Source: an uncultured Eudoraea sp.
GTDB taxonomy: Bacteria > Bacteroidota > Bacteroidia > Flavobacteriales > Flavobacteriaceae
Reading direction: 5' to 3'
Assembly (NCBI RefSeq): GCF_947490415.1
Contig: NZ_CANLGX010000002.1
Location: 186,001-250,000 of the forward strand
Length of the DNA: 64,000 nucleotides
Shown here piece after piece: positions 45,552 through 55,245 of the stretch. A program made the translations under genes and the position numbers. The notes beneath the pieces were generated by a model. That model saw nothing but the letters and a program-made list of their open reading frames with translations. It did no database searches and had not been told where the DNA came from. Positions within the stretch are counted from its first letter, which is position 1, and each line of letters begins with the position of its first letter.

Positions 45552-45648
45552 ATCGGCATAAGTTGCTCAACCACGAAGTTAATGGATATTTGGAAAACAT
45601 CATTTAATCTATACTGACAGCTACTTTTGGAGAATTATTTTTTAGTCT

Positions 45649-46818
45649 TTAAGCCCCGCCGGTTGCCTTTTTATTAAGAATACCATAAAAGAAGAAACCA
45701 ATACTTATGCTTAATATTATATAAGTCAGTATTACAAATAACTGAGATTGCGAGATTATATTTAAAAACGGAAGTAAAATGATTGGGGACAAAAACTGAC
45801 CCATAAACCAGAAGGTAGTCAGCCTTCCAATTTCCTGACCCCTTATTTGTTCCGGGGCTAATTGCATCACCCAGACATTTGCATTTGGGATCATTAATCC
45901 CATTCCTAATCCGGCCAGTAACATTCCCAACATGACCATAGCATATGAACCACCATAGGCGATACTTGCATAGGAAAGAGCCATAAATAAATAGCCTATT
46001 CCAAATACCTGCTGATAGCTCAATCTGTCCTTAATCCGGGAAAAAGAAAGCGAGGAAAGTACCGAGAAAAAAGTACTAGAGGCAATAGCAATACCAATCA
46101 ATGTATTTTTTTCAATACCAATTGATTTTAGATAAAATGGTATCTGTACAGGGATTATAAAAAACAGAATCCACATAATCATGACGTTAATAAAGATTAA
46201 CCAAATTACTTTTGGTGATTTAACAGAAGTATCCTTACTTTTTACCACATGTAAAGTCTTAGGTTCTTTAAGAAATAAATTGGTCATGGGTAAGATTATC
46301 AGAGGAAATAAATAAAGTAAAAAAGGAACCCGCCATGATATATCTGCTAAAACGCCTGCAATTGTAACGAATAATATACCTCCCAGAGACATTACTGCGA
46401 TTTGCAACCCGGCAAACTTTTGCCTGGATTTACCCTGATAATAATCTGCAATGAGTGTTGTAGCAACTGTCATTGTAATTCCAACACAGATACCTAACAA
46501 AGCCCTTCCAGCAAGGATGAGGTAAATATTATCCAGCCAGTAACCAGAACTGCCGCCTATGGCATAGAGTATAAGTGCTGTATTTAAAAGTCGCAATCTT
46601 CCAAATTTATCAATGAACTTTCCTGCGATTATTGCCGTTAAGGCAATAAAAAGAGCGGGAAATGAAAGCGTTAGCTTTACAAGGTTTTCAGCGTTTGGTA
46701 AAGTTGAAAATGCCTTGGTCATATCGGGCAATGAAGCAGATATGGTAATCATAGACATAATGGTAAGGCTACTTACCAGTAAAAGGGTAACTTTTACCTG
46801 CCAGCTTTCAGTATTCAT
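45649..46818 (-). CDS. Major facilitator superfamily transporter
   Basis: A 389-residue protein with 12 predicted helices. The MFS motif-A-like IAGKFIDKFGRLRLLNT (64-80) links helices 2 and 3, and GRALLGICVGITM (108-120) matches motif B/C. SLPDMTKAF at the end of helix 1 is typical of drug or metabolite exporters of the DHA1 type. Substrate unknown. The sulfotransferase gene lies upstream on the same strand, with a hairpin between. Confidence 0.82.
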   Translation of the reverse strand: MNTESWQVKVTLLLVSSLTIMSMITISASLPDMTKAFSTLPNAENLVKLTLSFPALFIALTAIIAGKFIDKFGRLRLLNTALILYAIGGSSGYWLDNIYLILAGRALLGICVGITMTVATTLIADYYQGKSRQKFAGLQIAVMSLGGILFVTIAGVLADISWRVPFLLYLFPLIILPMTNLFLKEPKTLHVVKSKDTSVKSPKVIWLIFINVMIMWILFFIIPVQIPFYLKSIGIEKNTLIGIAIASSTFFSVLSSLSFSRIKDRLSYQQVFGIGYLFMALSYASIAYGGSYAMVMLGMLLAGLGMGLMIPNANVWVMQLAPEQIRGQEIGRLTTFWFMGQFLSPIILLPFLNIISQSQLFVILTYIILSISIGFFFYGILNKKATGGA

Positions 46819-46840
46819 AGTGGAATATATTTATAATTAA

Positions 46841-46867
46841 CCCCCGGTAGGCAAAAGCCACCGAGGG
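46841..46867 (-). terminator. Intergenic hairpin between sulfotransferase and MFS genes
   Basis: CCC.CGGT.GGC at 46842-46853 pairs with GCC.ACCG.GGG at 46857-46867 around an AAAA loop. The minus-strand flank is TTAATTATAAA, not a strong U-tract, so it may be a weak terminator or an mRNA stabiliser. Confidence 0.35.
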
Positions 46868-46902
46868 AGATTGTAATGTTTAGTTTTTATTCATTTCTGG
46901 CT

Positions 46903-47583
46903 TTAGACCATTTCCCCTTTCATAAGTTTGGGAAGCATTGCCTTAAAATTCTCCTTTTTATTTAAATGTGGCAAAGGTTCAGCTGGTTCTTCTACACCTA
47001 AAAACTTACAAAGTGGTCCCCATCCTTCCCGCACGTCATAGACCAATAGTTTGTCTGCAGGTACGTTGGCTTTTACTTCAGCTATGTGATCTTCCCAGAA
47101 TTTTTTCGCAAATTCTTTATCGCCAAACTTTCCCTGAAGTCTTTCAGCAAAAAAGACTTTCTTGAACCATTTAATGCATTTAACAACATTACGTGCCCGG
47201 GCACTGAAAAGTAATTTTCCCATCATTTTCATCTTTTCTCCGGGTGTTTGAGGTCCGGCTCTGAAAACTGTACTGTCTACGCTTTTATACCATGCTTCAA
47301 AATCCCGAACGGTCAGGATAACTTTTGCATCCGGGTATCTTTTCATATGTTCCTTGTACCAGGGATAACCAGGAAAATCTACTGTGCCATCATACCCTTC
47401 GTAAAGTGCATCCCAGTCTGTATCACCAGTTTCATCCAGTGTCTTCCAATAATGAAGTTTTTCCGGGTTTACCAGCAATTCCTTCATATGGTAAACGTGT
47501 TTATGACCTAATTGTTCCAGGCTCTGCTTTAGTGTGTTTGTGCCGGTCCTTGGTAATCCGGCTCCTATGATTTTAATTGACAT
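46903..47583 (-). CDS. Sulfotransferase family protein (Sulfotransfer_4-like)
   Basis: A 226-residue protein with the loop IIGAGLPRTGTNTLKQSL (4-21), then TVDFPGYPWYKEHMKRYPDAK, and the 3'-phosphate-like VRDFEAWYKSVDSTV (around 96-110), the layout of the Sulfotransfer_4 group, widespread but functionally little known. It differs clearly from the exopolysaccharide sulfotransferases upstream. The end DKLLVYDVREGWGPLCKFLG is typical of that family. Next to an arylsulfotransferase gene (38 bases upstream on the same strand). Confidence 0.8.
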   Translation of the reverse strand: MSIKIIGAGLPRTGTNTLKQSLEQLGHKHVYHMKELLVNPEKLHYWKTLDETGDTDWDALYEGYDGTVDFPGYPWYKEHMKRYPDAKVILTVRDFEAWYKSVDSTVFRAGPQTPGEKMKMMGKLLFSARARNVVKCIKWFKKVFFAERLQGKFGDKEFAKKFWEDHIAEVKANVPADKLLVYDVREGWGPLCKFLGVEEPAEPLPHLNKKENFKAMLPKLMKGEMV

Positions 47584-47621
47584 TTGTATAGTTTTATGTT
47601 AGTTAATAATTGATTTATAAT

Positions 47622-49289
47622 TTAGTGTACACTATCCTGTGTTACAGGTGGTGGAGGCATTTCAAAGACAAAAGGTTCAGGTTGTTCTGCAAGGGGAGTC
47701 AGGTCTTTGCCTGCAAAGGCAGGAAAGTCTTCTGTGAAATGTGTTGCTCTGAATAGCATATATTTAAATGGTCCTATAGGAGATGCCACAGTACCGTCAG
47801 GCATTCTGTAATTCTCATTATAAGGATTCCAATATTCCCATACAATTTGTCCATTAGGGGTAACTTCCATAATACGTCCTCTAGCTCCAGATGTGATTAG
47901 GGTATTTCCATTTTTCATACGATGGGCACCTGAAACAAAAGCTGAATAAAAAGAGTATTTGTCCGGCGCTGTATAGGACCAATGAGGCCCTTCTGGTCCG
48001 AATGCTTCATTCTCAGCCAAAATATAATCCCCATCAGAATTAGTTGGAGGTATAAATTCAAAAACTGCACTATGATTGCCAAGTACCCCTACCGGGGTTA
48101 CAACTTCCGGAGATTTGCTGGTCATTAATACGGCCCACATAGAAGGTACCTTATTGTCAGGGTGTTCAATATCATTGTTAAAAACCATTAGATGGCCTTC
48201 ACCGGGATATCCCTTTGGAATCCATTTTATATCGTGTTCAAAAAAGAGTTTGCGATCTGCTTTTGATCCTCTTCCGTAATTGGCAGGGTTACCCCAACGA
48301 TACAAAAGATCTCCCCCATGGCCCCATCTGCCACCAGTACTTCCTCTGGCTTCTTCAATGGTTGTGCCATGGTCTATGATCATTATTTCATTGTAAGCAG
48401 GAACACTGATGGCTATCTGATCTAATTCTGCATTATAGGCAATAGCATTGGTATGAGTAAAATCGGAATGTTGGTTATCTACGGTGGCATTTCCCGTCAT
48501 CATACCCATTTTTATCCCTTGTTGAACCTGTTCTTCAGTCATTGGAGGATATATATCCCCGTGTACATTAAAGTTAATTTTTCTGGGATTTTCTGCAAGA
48601 ACCCCATAATTATTTTTGGTACTGTCTATATCCTGTATTAAATGATCCCACATATGCCATTCCCAAACAATTTCTCCACCAGTGGATCCTGATGGTTTTA
48701 TTTCTATAATCTTGTCTGGCCAAAGTCCGGCTTTAGTCACATGTTTCGGATCTCTGCCAGCCTCCAGAACATCTTTCTGTGATTTGGCTTCGTAGGAAAT
48801 CGCCAGAATATTCCCGTTTGGTAATAACTCAATATCATGGTGTATCAACTCATCTTCATCTGCCCATTCAAAATCCCATAAGATATTGCCATCCCAGTCG
48901 TATTCGCGAATCCGGCCGGCTTGTCCTCCCGCTGCAAAAGTGGGAAAGTCAGTGTCTACTTCTAATCTGACCAGATTGCCATTCTCTTTTAAATATTGGT
49001 TAACTACCGCTAATTCCCCTTCCCAGGTATGAATCACTTCCCCATCCAGATTAATAAGATGTGTTATAGTGCTTTCCGTGGGTTGGAACATCACATAACC
49101 AGGAGTGGCAAGTTCTGTTTTTTCTTTAAGTCCCCGCTTAACCGTAAGACCCGTTAAACTTCTGGTATCCTCAGGTTTCCATTCACGGATTTCAACTTTT
49201 TTTGCAACTTCTGGTGTGGGTTTTTCTTCTTTACACGAAAAGAAAAACAATAGGATAAAACTAAAAATTAAAGACTTGTAGATCTTCAT
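47622..49289 (-). CDS. Arylsulfotransferase (ASST) family lipoprotein
   Basis: A 555-residue PAPS-independent aryl-sulfate sulfotransferase-like protein. Lipobox LLFFFSC (Cys19) indicates surface or periplasmic anchoring. The beta-propeller repeats each end in a W-x-W pattern (VIHTWEGEL, ILWDFEWADED, VWEWHMWDHL, VWEYWNPYN), and HHDIELLPNGNILAI (about 151-165), HTNAIAYN and FFEHDIKWIP (about 350-358) match the catalytic His-containing strands of ASST. The six-bladed shape is complete. Upstream of the small sulfotransferase on the same strand; a link is inferred only from position. Confidence 0.83.
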   Translation of the reverse strand: MKIYKSLIFSFILLFFFSCKEEKPTPEVAKKVEIREWKPEDTRSLTGLTVKRGLKEKTELATPGYVMFQPTESTITHLINLDGEVIHTWEGELAVVNQYLKENGNLVRLEVDTDFPTFAAGGQAGRIREYDWDGNILWDFEWADEDELIHHDIELLPNGNILAISYEAKSQKDVLEAGRDPKHVTKAGLWPDKIIEIKPSGSTGGEIVWEWHMWDHLIQDIDSTKNNYGVLAENPRKINFNVHGDIYPPMTEEQVQQGIKMGMMTGNATVDNQHSDFTHTNAIAYNAELDQIAISVPAYNEIMIIDHGTTIEEARGSTGGRWGHGGDLLYRWGNPANYGRGSKADRKLFFEHDIKWIPKGYPGEGHLMVFNNDIEHPDNKVPSMWAVLMTSKSPEVVTPVGVLGNHSAVFEFIPPTNSDGDYILAENEAFGPEGPHWSYTAPDKYSFYSAFVSGAHRMKNGNTLITSGARGRIMEVTPNGQIVWEYWNPYNENYRMPDGTVASPIGPFKYMLFRATHFTEDFPAFAGKDLTPLAEQPEPFVFEMPPPPVTQDSVH

Positions 49290-49493
49290 GGTTTGTTGGT
49301 TTGGTTAATAAAAAAATTGGTTTTAATTCAATCTAATTTGCTTTCGATAATTTAAATCATAATGTAATAGACAAGGAGGCTTTGAAAGATAATTAATTTT
49401 TTAGAATAATTGCATTTTGAAATCACCAATTATTTCTTATGTAGTTTAGTTAATGACCGCTCCGGAAAGATTGAAGGTGGCTCACCAAGGTTA

Positions 49494-50177
49494 TTAAACT
49501 GCTTTTTGGACCACCTCGAATACTTTGGCGCCTTCGCATTTTAGGGTTTTTGAGGGATATTTTAAAAGCAAGGCATAATCATGGGTGGCCATTAGGATGG
49601 TTCTTCCCGCTTTATTAATTTCCTGCAGGACCTTCATGACTTCAACACTTGTTTGTGGATCCAGGTTACCTGTTGGCTCATCGGCCAGAATAATTTCCGG
49701 ATCATTTAATAATGCCCTTGCTATGGCAATCCGCTGCTGTTCCCCTCCGGACAACTCATGAGGAAATTTAAAACCTTTGGTCTTCATGCCCACCTTATCC
49801 AATACCTCTTCAATTTTTGTATCCATTTTAACCGGATCTTTCCAGCCGGTTGCCTTAAGAACAAACATTAGATTCTTATTGATATTTCTGTCGGGGAGCA
49901 ATTTAAAATCCTGGAAGACAATGCCCAGTTTTCGCCTTAAAAAAGGGATATCCTTTTCTTCAAGGGTTTTTAGGTTGAATCCTACAATTCGGCCATGTCC
50001 CTCCAAAAGTGGAAGATCTGCGTAAAGGGTTTTCATCAGGCTGCTTTTTCCGCTTCCCGTCTTTCCTATCAGATATACAAACTCTCCTTTTTTTACCTCC
50101 AGAGTAATATCATTCAGCACCATACTATCTTTTTGGAAAACGGCAACTTCATTCAGATTCAGTATGCTTTCACTCAT
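49494..50177 (-). CDS. ftsE: Cell division ATP-binding protein FtsE
   Basis: A 227-residue ABC ATPase. Walker A GKTGSGKSS (38-46), Q-loop FQDFKLLPDRNINKNL (88-103), signature LSGGEQQR (141-148), Walker B IILADEPTGNLDP (159-171). The LLPDR after the Q-loop is diagnostic of FtsE. With FtsX, not in the window, it activates peptidoglycan hydrolases at the septum. Transcribed toward the ASST gene, away from the TPR gene. Confidence 0.9.
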   Translation of the reverse strand: MSESILNLNEVAVFQKDSMVLNDITLEVKKGEFVYLIGKTGSGKSSLMKTLYADLPLLEGHGRIVGFNLKTLEEKDIPFLRRKLGIVFQDFKLLPDRNINKNLMFVLKATGWKDPVKMDTKIEEVLDKVGMKTKGFKFPHELSGGEQQRIAIARALLNDPEIILADEPTGNLDPQTSVEVMKVLQEINKAGRTILMATHDYALLLKYPSKTLKCEGAKVFEVVQKAV

Positions 50178-50328
50178 AATTTAAATGTTGATATAAAAGT
50201 AATAAGTTCCTTCCTAATTCGGGCTCACATGAAGTAAAAATCTATTATTTAGTTGTTGAACATACTTAGTAACAATATTTGACGTTATTATGGGAAATTA
50301 CGGTACTTCTTAACAGCTAGAGAACATT

Positions 50329-53300
50329 ATGCGAAAGAAAAAAACCGCGCTACTTCTATATTTCATTGGGATAATTATTTCTGGCTACGCCCAGGAATCA
50401 AAAATTTACACCCATCCTCAAAAACAGTATCAGGATGCGCTGGCACTGTACAATAGTAAACAATATCAGGCGGCTCAGACCATTTTTGAAAAAGTGCAGA
50501 CGAGTACCAAGGATTTTGAAACGGAAGCTAATAGTGCTTATTATGTAGCCAATGCGGCAGTAAGATTAAATCAGCTTGGTGCGGACAGGTTGATGGAAAA
50601 TTTTGTAGCCAACTACCCAACTTCTACTAAACGAAATTCCGCTTTTATGGATGTAGCCGATTATTATTTCGAAAACGGCAAATATCCTTATGCCCTTACG
50701 TGGTATAGAAAGGTAGACCAAAATTCTATGTCGGCTCTGGAAAAGGAGCGGTTTAATTTTAATATGGGTTATTCCTTATTCAGTTCCAAAAAACCGAAGG
50801 AAGCTGAACGTTATTTAAGCAAAGTAACCACATCAGCCACTTATGGTTCTCAAGCCAAATATTACCTTGGGTATATTGCCTATCAACAAGATGATTATGA
50901 GGGGGCTAACGAACGTTTCGATCAGATAGCAGATCAGGAAGTGTTAAGTGATAAGCTTTCCTATTATCAGGCCGATATGAATTTTAAGCTGGGTAAATTT
51001 GAAGAGGCTATTGAGCTGGCCAAATCACAGTTGACAAAATCTGACAGACAGGAAGTATCTGAACTAAATAAAATAATTGGAGAGAGCTATTTCAATTTAG
51101 AACAGTATTCAAATGCTATACCCTATTTGGAAGCTTATAAAGGGAAACGTGGTAAATGGAGCAATACAGATCACTACTTATTAGGTTATTGCTACTATAA
51201 ACAGGAAGACTACGCCAATGCTATTAACCAATTCAATAAAATAATCGAAGGTAACAACGGAGTTGCTCAAAATGCGTATTACCATTTGGCGGAGTGTTAT
51301 TTAAACCTCGGTAAAAAGCAAGAAGCGTTAAATGCTTTTAGGAATGCTTCACAAATGGAATTTAATACTGAGATACAAAAGGATGCGTATCTTAATTATA
51401 CTCGATTGAGTTATGAAATAGGTAATCCTTATGAACCTGTGCCAAAGGTCTTAACTGGCTATCTTGAAACCTATCCCAACGATTCTCATTCTAAGGAAAT
51501 CCAGGAATTATTGGTTGACTCCTATATTACCTCCAAAAATTTTGAAGGCGCACTCGCCCTATTGGAGGAAAACAGCAGTTTCGCCAGTAAAGCAACCTAT
51601 CAGAAGGTAGCCTTCTATCGTGGAGTTGAATTGTTCATTGAAACAGATTACGCCTCCGCACATATGTTGTTTGCTAAATCACTCAATAACGCACCTGATG
51701 AACTGTTCAAAGCACGCGCCAGATATTGGAAGGCGGAATCTCAATATATGCTAAATGCTTTTGAGGAGGCACTTTCAGACTATCTTCAATTTAAAAATAA
51801 CCCGGCGGCATCGCGCACAGAGGAAACCAAGGATCTGAATTATAACCTGGGGTATACCTATTTTAAACTAAAAGATTACAACAACGCAATTTCCTATTAT
51901 CAGGCTTATGCTGATAAGGGAACAGATACTGATAAAAAAAATGATGCCAATGTGCGCCTGGGCGATTGTTTTTTCGTCACCAGTAAATACTGGCCTGCGA
52001 TTGAATCTTATACTAAAGTTTTGCAGTCAAGTAGTCCGGAGAAGGACTACGCGGCATTCCAAAAAGCTATTAGCTATGGTTTTATTGATAGGAGTGCTAC
52101 AAAAATTGAGGAACTCAATGCTTTTATCTCAAAGTATCCCAAATCCAGTTTAAAGGATGATGCACTTTTTGAATTGGGCAATTCATATATAAAAGAAAAC
52201 CAGGAGGCAATTGGGTTGGAAACCTATGACCGGCTAATTAGTGATTATCCCGGTAGTACTTTGGTCCCCCGGGCATTGCTCAGGCAGGGACTCGTATTTT
52301 ATAATTCTAATAAAAATGATCTTGCTTTAAGTAAGTTTAAAACGGTTGTTCGAGATTATCCAAACTCCCAGGAGGCAATCCAGGCGGTGGCAACAGCTAA
52401 ACTTATTTATGTAGATACAGGTCAGGTTAGCGAGTACGCAAAGTGGGTTGAAGGATTAGATTTTGTTGAGGTATCCGATGCCGAATTAGATAATGCCAGT
52501 TATGAATCTGCTGAGAAGCAGAACCTTCAGGGTAAGAAAGAAGCTGCAATTAAAGGATATGAAAGCTATATAAGGGATTTTCCAAATGGATTACATACTA
52601 TTAATGCCAACTTTAAACTTGCCCAATTATATTTTGCGAAAGGGGATAAAGACAGGGCACTTCCTGCTTATACCTTCGTTGCCAACAGTGGCGCGAGTGA
52701 ATATTCAGAACAATCCCTTACCAGGGTTTGTGAGATTTATGTTGGAAATAAAAACTATACCTCCGCACTTCCATTCCTTCAAAGATTGGAATCAATTGCT
52801 GATATTCAACAAAACAGAACATTTGCCCGATCTAACCTAATGAAAGGTTTTTATGAACAAAAGAATTATGACCAGACCATAGCTTACGCTGAAAAAGTTT
52901 TGGAAACAGATAATATTGACGATAGAATTAAGAGTGATGCACAAATAATGATTGCAAGATCTGCTATAGCCACTGGTAATGAAGAAAGAGCAGAGAAGGC
53001 TTATGCAGAAGTTTTGAAAATCGCTAGCGGTGCATTGGCAGCAGAAGCTTGGTATTATGACGCCTACTTTAAGCAAAAAGGGGGGGCCTTTGAGGCATCA
53101 AATAGTTCAGTGCAAAAATTAGCAAGAGATTATGCTGCCTACAAGGAATGGGGGGGTAAAGGGCTGATTCTAATGGCTAAGAATTATTATGAACTGGATG
53201 ACGCATATCAGGCTACATATATTCTCGAAAGCGTAATTGCAAATTTTGGCGATTATGAGCAGATCGTTACTGAGGCAAAAGGGGAATTAGCTATTATAAA

Positions 53301-53349
53301 ATCCAAAGAAGCACAACGAAATTCATCCATTGTTCCCGAAGGAAATTAA
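50329..53349 (+). CDS. Large periplasmic TPR protein
   Basis: A 1006-residue secreted protein. After a signal peptide (LLLYFIGIIISGYAQ, residues 8-22) it is almost wholly built from TPR/Sel1-like helical repeats, many with the pattern YQ.GL..Y..KdY..Ai..F (for example KQYQDALALYNSKQYQAAQT at 32-51 and QAYADKGTDTDKKNDANVRL near 525-544). Similar proteins in Bacteroidota are found paired with an outer-membrane barrel directly downstream, as here (18 bases). Some repeats resemble the YbgF/CpoB tail. Function unknown; scaffold is inferred. Confidence 0.82.
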   Translation: MRKKKTALLLYFIGIIISGYAQESKIYTHPQKQYQDALALYNSKQYQAAQTIFEKVQTSTKDFETEANSAYYVANAAVRLNQLGADRLMENFVANYPTSTKRNSAFMDVADYYFENGKYPYALTWYRKVDQNSMSALEKERFNFNMGYSLFSSKKPKEAERYLSKVTTSATYGSQAKYYLGYIAYQQDDYEGANERFDQIADQEVLSDKLSYYQADMNFKLGKFEEAIELAKSQLTKSDRQEVSELNKIIGESYFNLEQYSNAIPYLEAYKGKRGKWSNTDHYLLGYCYYKQEDYANAINQFNKIIEGNNGVAQNAYYHLAECYLNLGKKQEALNAFRNASQMEFNTEIQKDAYLNYTRLSYEIGNPYEPVPKVLTGYLETYPNDSHSKEIQELLVDSYITSKNFEGALALLEENSSFASKATYQKVAFYRGVELFIETDYASAHMLFAKSLNNAPDELFKARARYWKAESQYMLNAFEEALSDYLQFKNNPAASRTEETKDLNYNLGYTYFKLKDYNNAISYYQAYADKGTDTDKKNDANVRLGDCFFVTSKYWPAIESYTKVLQSSSPEKDYAAFQKAISYGFIDRSATKIEELNAFISKYPKSSLKDDALFELGNSYIKENQEAIGLETYDRLISDYPGSTLVPRALLRQGLVFYNSNKNDLALSKFKTVVRDYPNSQEAIQAVATAKLIYVDTGQVSEYAKWVEGLDFVEVSDAELDNASYESAEKQNLQGKKEAAIKGYESYIRDFPNGLHTINANFKLAQLYFAKGDKDRALPAYTFVANSGASEYSEQSLTRVCEIYVGNKNYTSALPFLQRLESIADIQQNRTFARSNLMKGFYEQKNYDQTIAYAEKVLETDNIDDRIKSDAQIMIARSAIATGNEERAEKAYAEVLKIASGALAAEAWYYDAYFKQKGGAFEASNSSVQKLARDYAAYKEWGGKGLILMAKNYYELDDAYQATYILESVIANFGDYEQIVTEAKGELAIIKSKEAQRNSSIVPEGN

Positions 53350-53367
53350 ATAGTCCAAAAACACAAT

Positions 53368-55119
53368 ATGCAAAAGGAACTAAAAATTACATTAATCGCT
53401 TTAATAGGTCTGGTACATCTTTTATCGGCACAAGACGAAAAAGACATTGGAACTGAAACTGTTAATGTGGTAAGGCCATATTCACCAACTGTATCAGATG
53501 CTTTCAAGGTAAAATCAATTCCAAATCTCAATGATTCTATTGTACTTCAAAAAAAGAAGATTGAGTACAGTATTTTCTCAATACCCGTGGCTTCAACCTT
53601 TACTCCGACCAAAGGGAAGGCATCTGTTGTGCAAAAAGCCAAACCGGAAAAACTGTATAATTCCTATGCTTCTGTCAGCCTTGGAAATTTTAGTAATGCC
53701 CTTGCGGATTTTTATACCAGCAGAGATATTGACCGGGGTAACAAAAGAGTAGATTTTGGACTTAACCATCATTCCTCACGCGGGGACCTGGAAGATGTGT
53801 TGCTTGACACCGATTTTTACAATACAAAATTGAATGCTTCTTATAACCAAAAAGAAAGAGATTTGAATTGGCGTGCCGATATTGGATTTCAACATCAGAA
53901 ATACAATTGGTATGGCCTTCCTGAAGGGATATTTGATGATGCCACCATTAGTACAATTAACGAAGGTCAAAATTATTTTGGCCTTGAGGCTGGTGCGCAG
54001 TTACAAATGGAGGAGTCTGTTTTTACAGGGGGTGAAGCATTGTATCGAAGGTTTTGGGATGCGGTTGATTCCGGGGAGAATAGATTTTTAGTGAAGCCCG
54101 AATTTCAGTTTCCGGTCTCGTCAGAATTATTGACCTTAAAAGTTGCTTTTGATTATGTAGGGGGGAGTTTTAAAAATGCCAGTATAAATAGCTCTACCAA
54201 TACAACGGGTATAGATTACGGGCAAATGCAAATTGGTGCAAATCCAAATTTGGTATTATCCGGAGATAAATACACCTTAAATTTGGGGGCCTCACTAGTA
54301 TATGGTACGGATACAGAACAAAGTGACAGCAATTTTTATATTTATCCGGAAATATCGGCCTCATACAGATTGTTAGATGATACGTTAATTGCCTATGGAG
54401 GAGTAGAAGGGGGCTTAGATCAAAATTCTTATTATAGTTTTGTTGGCGAAAACCCGTTTGTGTCACCCACTTTGACTATACTACCCACAGACAGGCAGTA
54501 TGATGGATTCCTGGGTATAAAAGGTCAATTAATTTCTAGTCTGAGCTATAACGTAAAAGCATTTTATAGAGCTGAAAACAGAAAACCCCTATATAAATTA
54601 AATCCTCAAAATGATTTTAGGGATGATGAGAAAGGATATTATTACGGAAATTCATTCGAAGTATTTTATGATGATATTAAAACCCTTGGATTGTTTGCCG
54701 AATTAAATGTGGATATAAGCAGAGATTTCACTCTTGGAGCAAACGTAGAACTATTTGATTACAACACGGAGACCGATAATCCTGCATGGAACCTTCCTGA
54801 TGTTAAGGGGTCATTACTTTTGGATTACCAGATTGGAGAAAAATGGTTCCTGGGTGCTAATTTATTTTATGTAGGTGAGCGCCAGGATTTAAGTGCGCAA
54901 GTGGTAGAAAATATTCCACCTGCAGATTTCCCTTCCACAATAATCAGTTTAGATAGTTTTTTTGATGTAAATGCCCATGTGGGATACCATTTCAACGAGC
55001 AACTTTCCATTTTTGCGAAAGCAAATAATATTGCAAATAATGCATATCAGCGCTGGGCCAATTTTAGAGTTCAGAGTTTACAGGTATTAGCCGGTGTATC
55101 TTACAAGTTTGATTTTTAA
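53368..55119 (+). CDS. Outer-membrane beta-barrel protein, TonB-receptor-like
   Basis: A 583-residue exported protein. The signal peptide ends near residue 21 (LVHLLSAQ). It opens with ETVNVVRPYSPTVSDAFKVKS (30-50), then about 20 amphipathic strands and a C-terminal aromatic end (VSYKFDF) for BAM recognition. No TonB box and plug domain typical of a real TonB-dependent receptor can be seen, so it is a barrel of unknown job. It follows the large TPR gene closely, and the N-terminal VVRPYSPTV segment is the same across this pair in many Bacteroidota. Confidence 0.75.
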   Translation: MQKELKITLIALIGLVHLLSAQDEKDIGTETVNVVRPYSPTVSDAFKVKSIPNLNDSIVLQKKKIEYSIFSIPVASTFTPTKGKASVVQKAKPEKLYNSYASVSLGNFSNALADFYTSRDIDRGNKRVDFGLNHHSSRGDLEDVLLDTDFYNTKLNASYNQKERDLNWRADIGFQHQKYNWYGLPEGIFDDATISTINEGQNYFGLEAGAQLQMEESVFTGGEALYRRFWDAVDSGENRFLVKPEFQFPVSSELLTLKVAFDYVGGSFKNASINSSTNTTGIDYGQMQIGANPNLVLSGDKYTLNLGASLVYGTDTEQSDSNFYIYPEISASYRLLDDTLIAYGGVEGGLDQNSYYSFVGENPFVSPTLTILPTDRQYDGFLGIKGQLISSLSYNVKAFYRAENRKPLYKLNPQNDFRDDEKGYYYGNSFEVFYDDIKTLGLFAELNVDISRDFTLGANVELFDYNTETDNPAWNLPDVKGSLLLDYQIGEKWFLGANLFYVGERQDLSAQVVENIPPADFPSTIISLDSFFDVNAHVGYHFNEQLSIFAKANNIANNAYQRWANFRVQSLQVLAGVSYKFDF

Positions 55120-55245
55120 ATGACTTTGTAAAGAATAAAGTTAAAATTTAGCTCAATCATCTGTAAAAGAAACTGTTAAACGGCATTAACTTCATGCTTG
55201 AAGATTAATTCTTATTTTAGGTTGAGGCAATAGCCCCTTATTATT

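Noticed and set aside
53368-55119. Calling the barrel a genuine TonB-dependent receptor
   Set aside because: No plug domain or TonB box was visible, so only a barrel is claimed.
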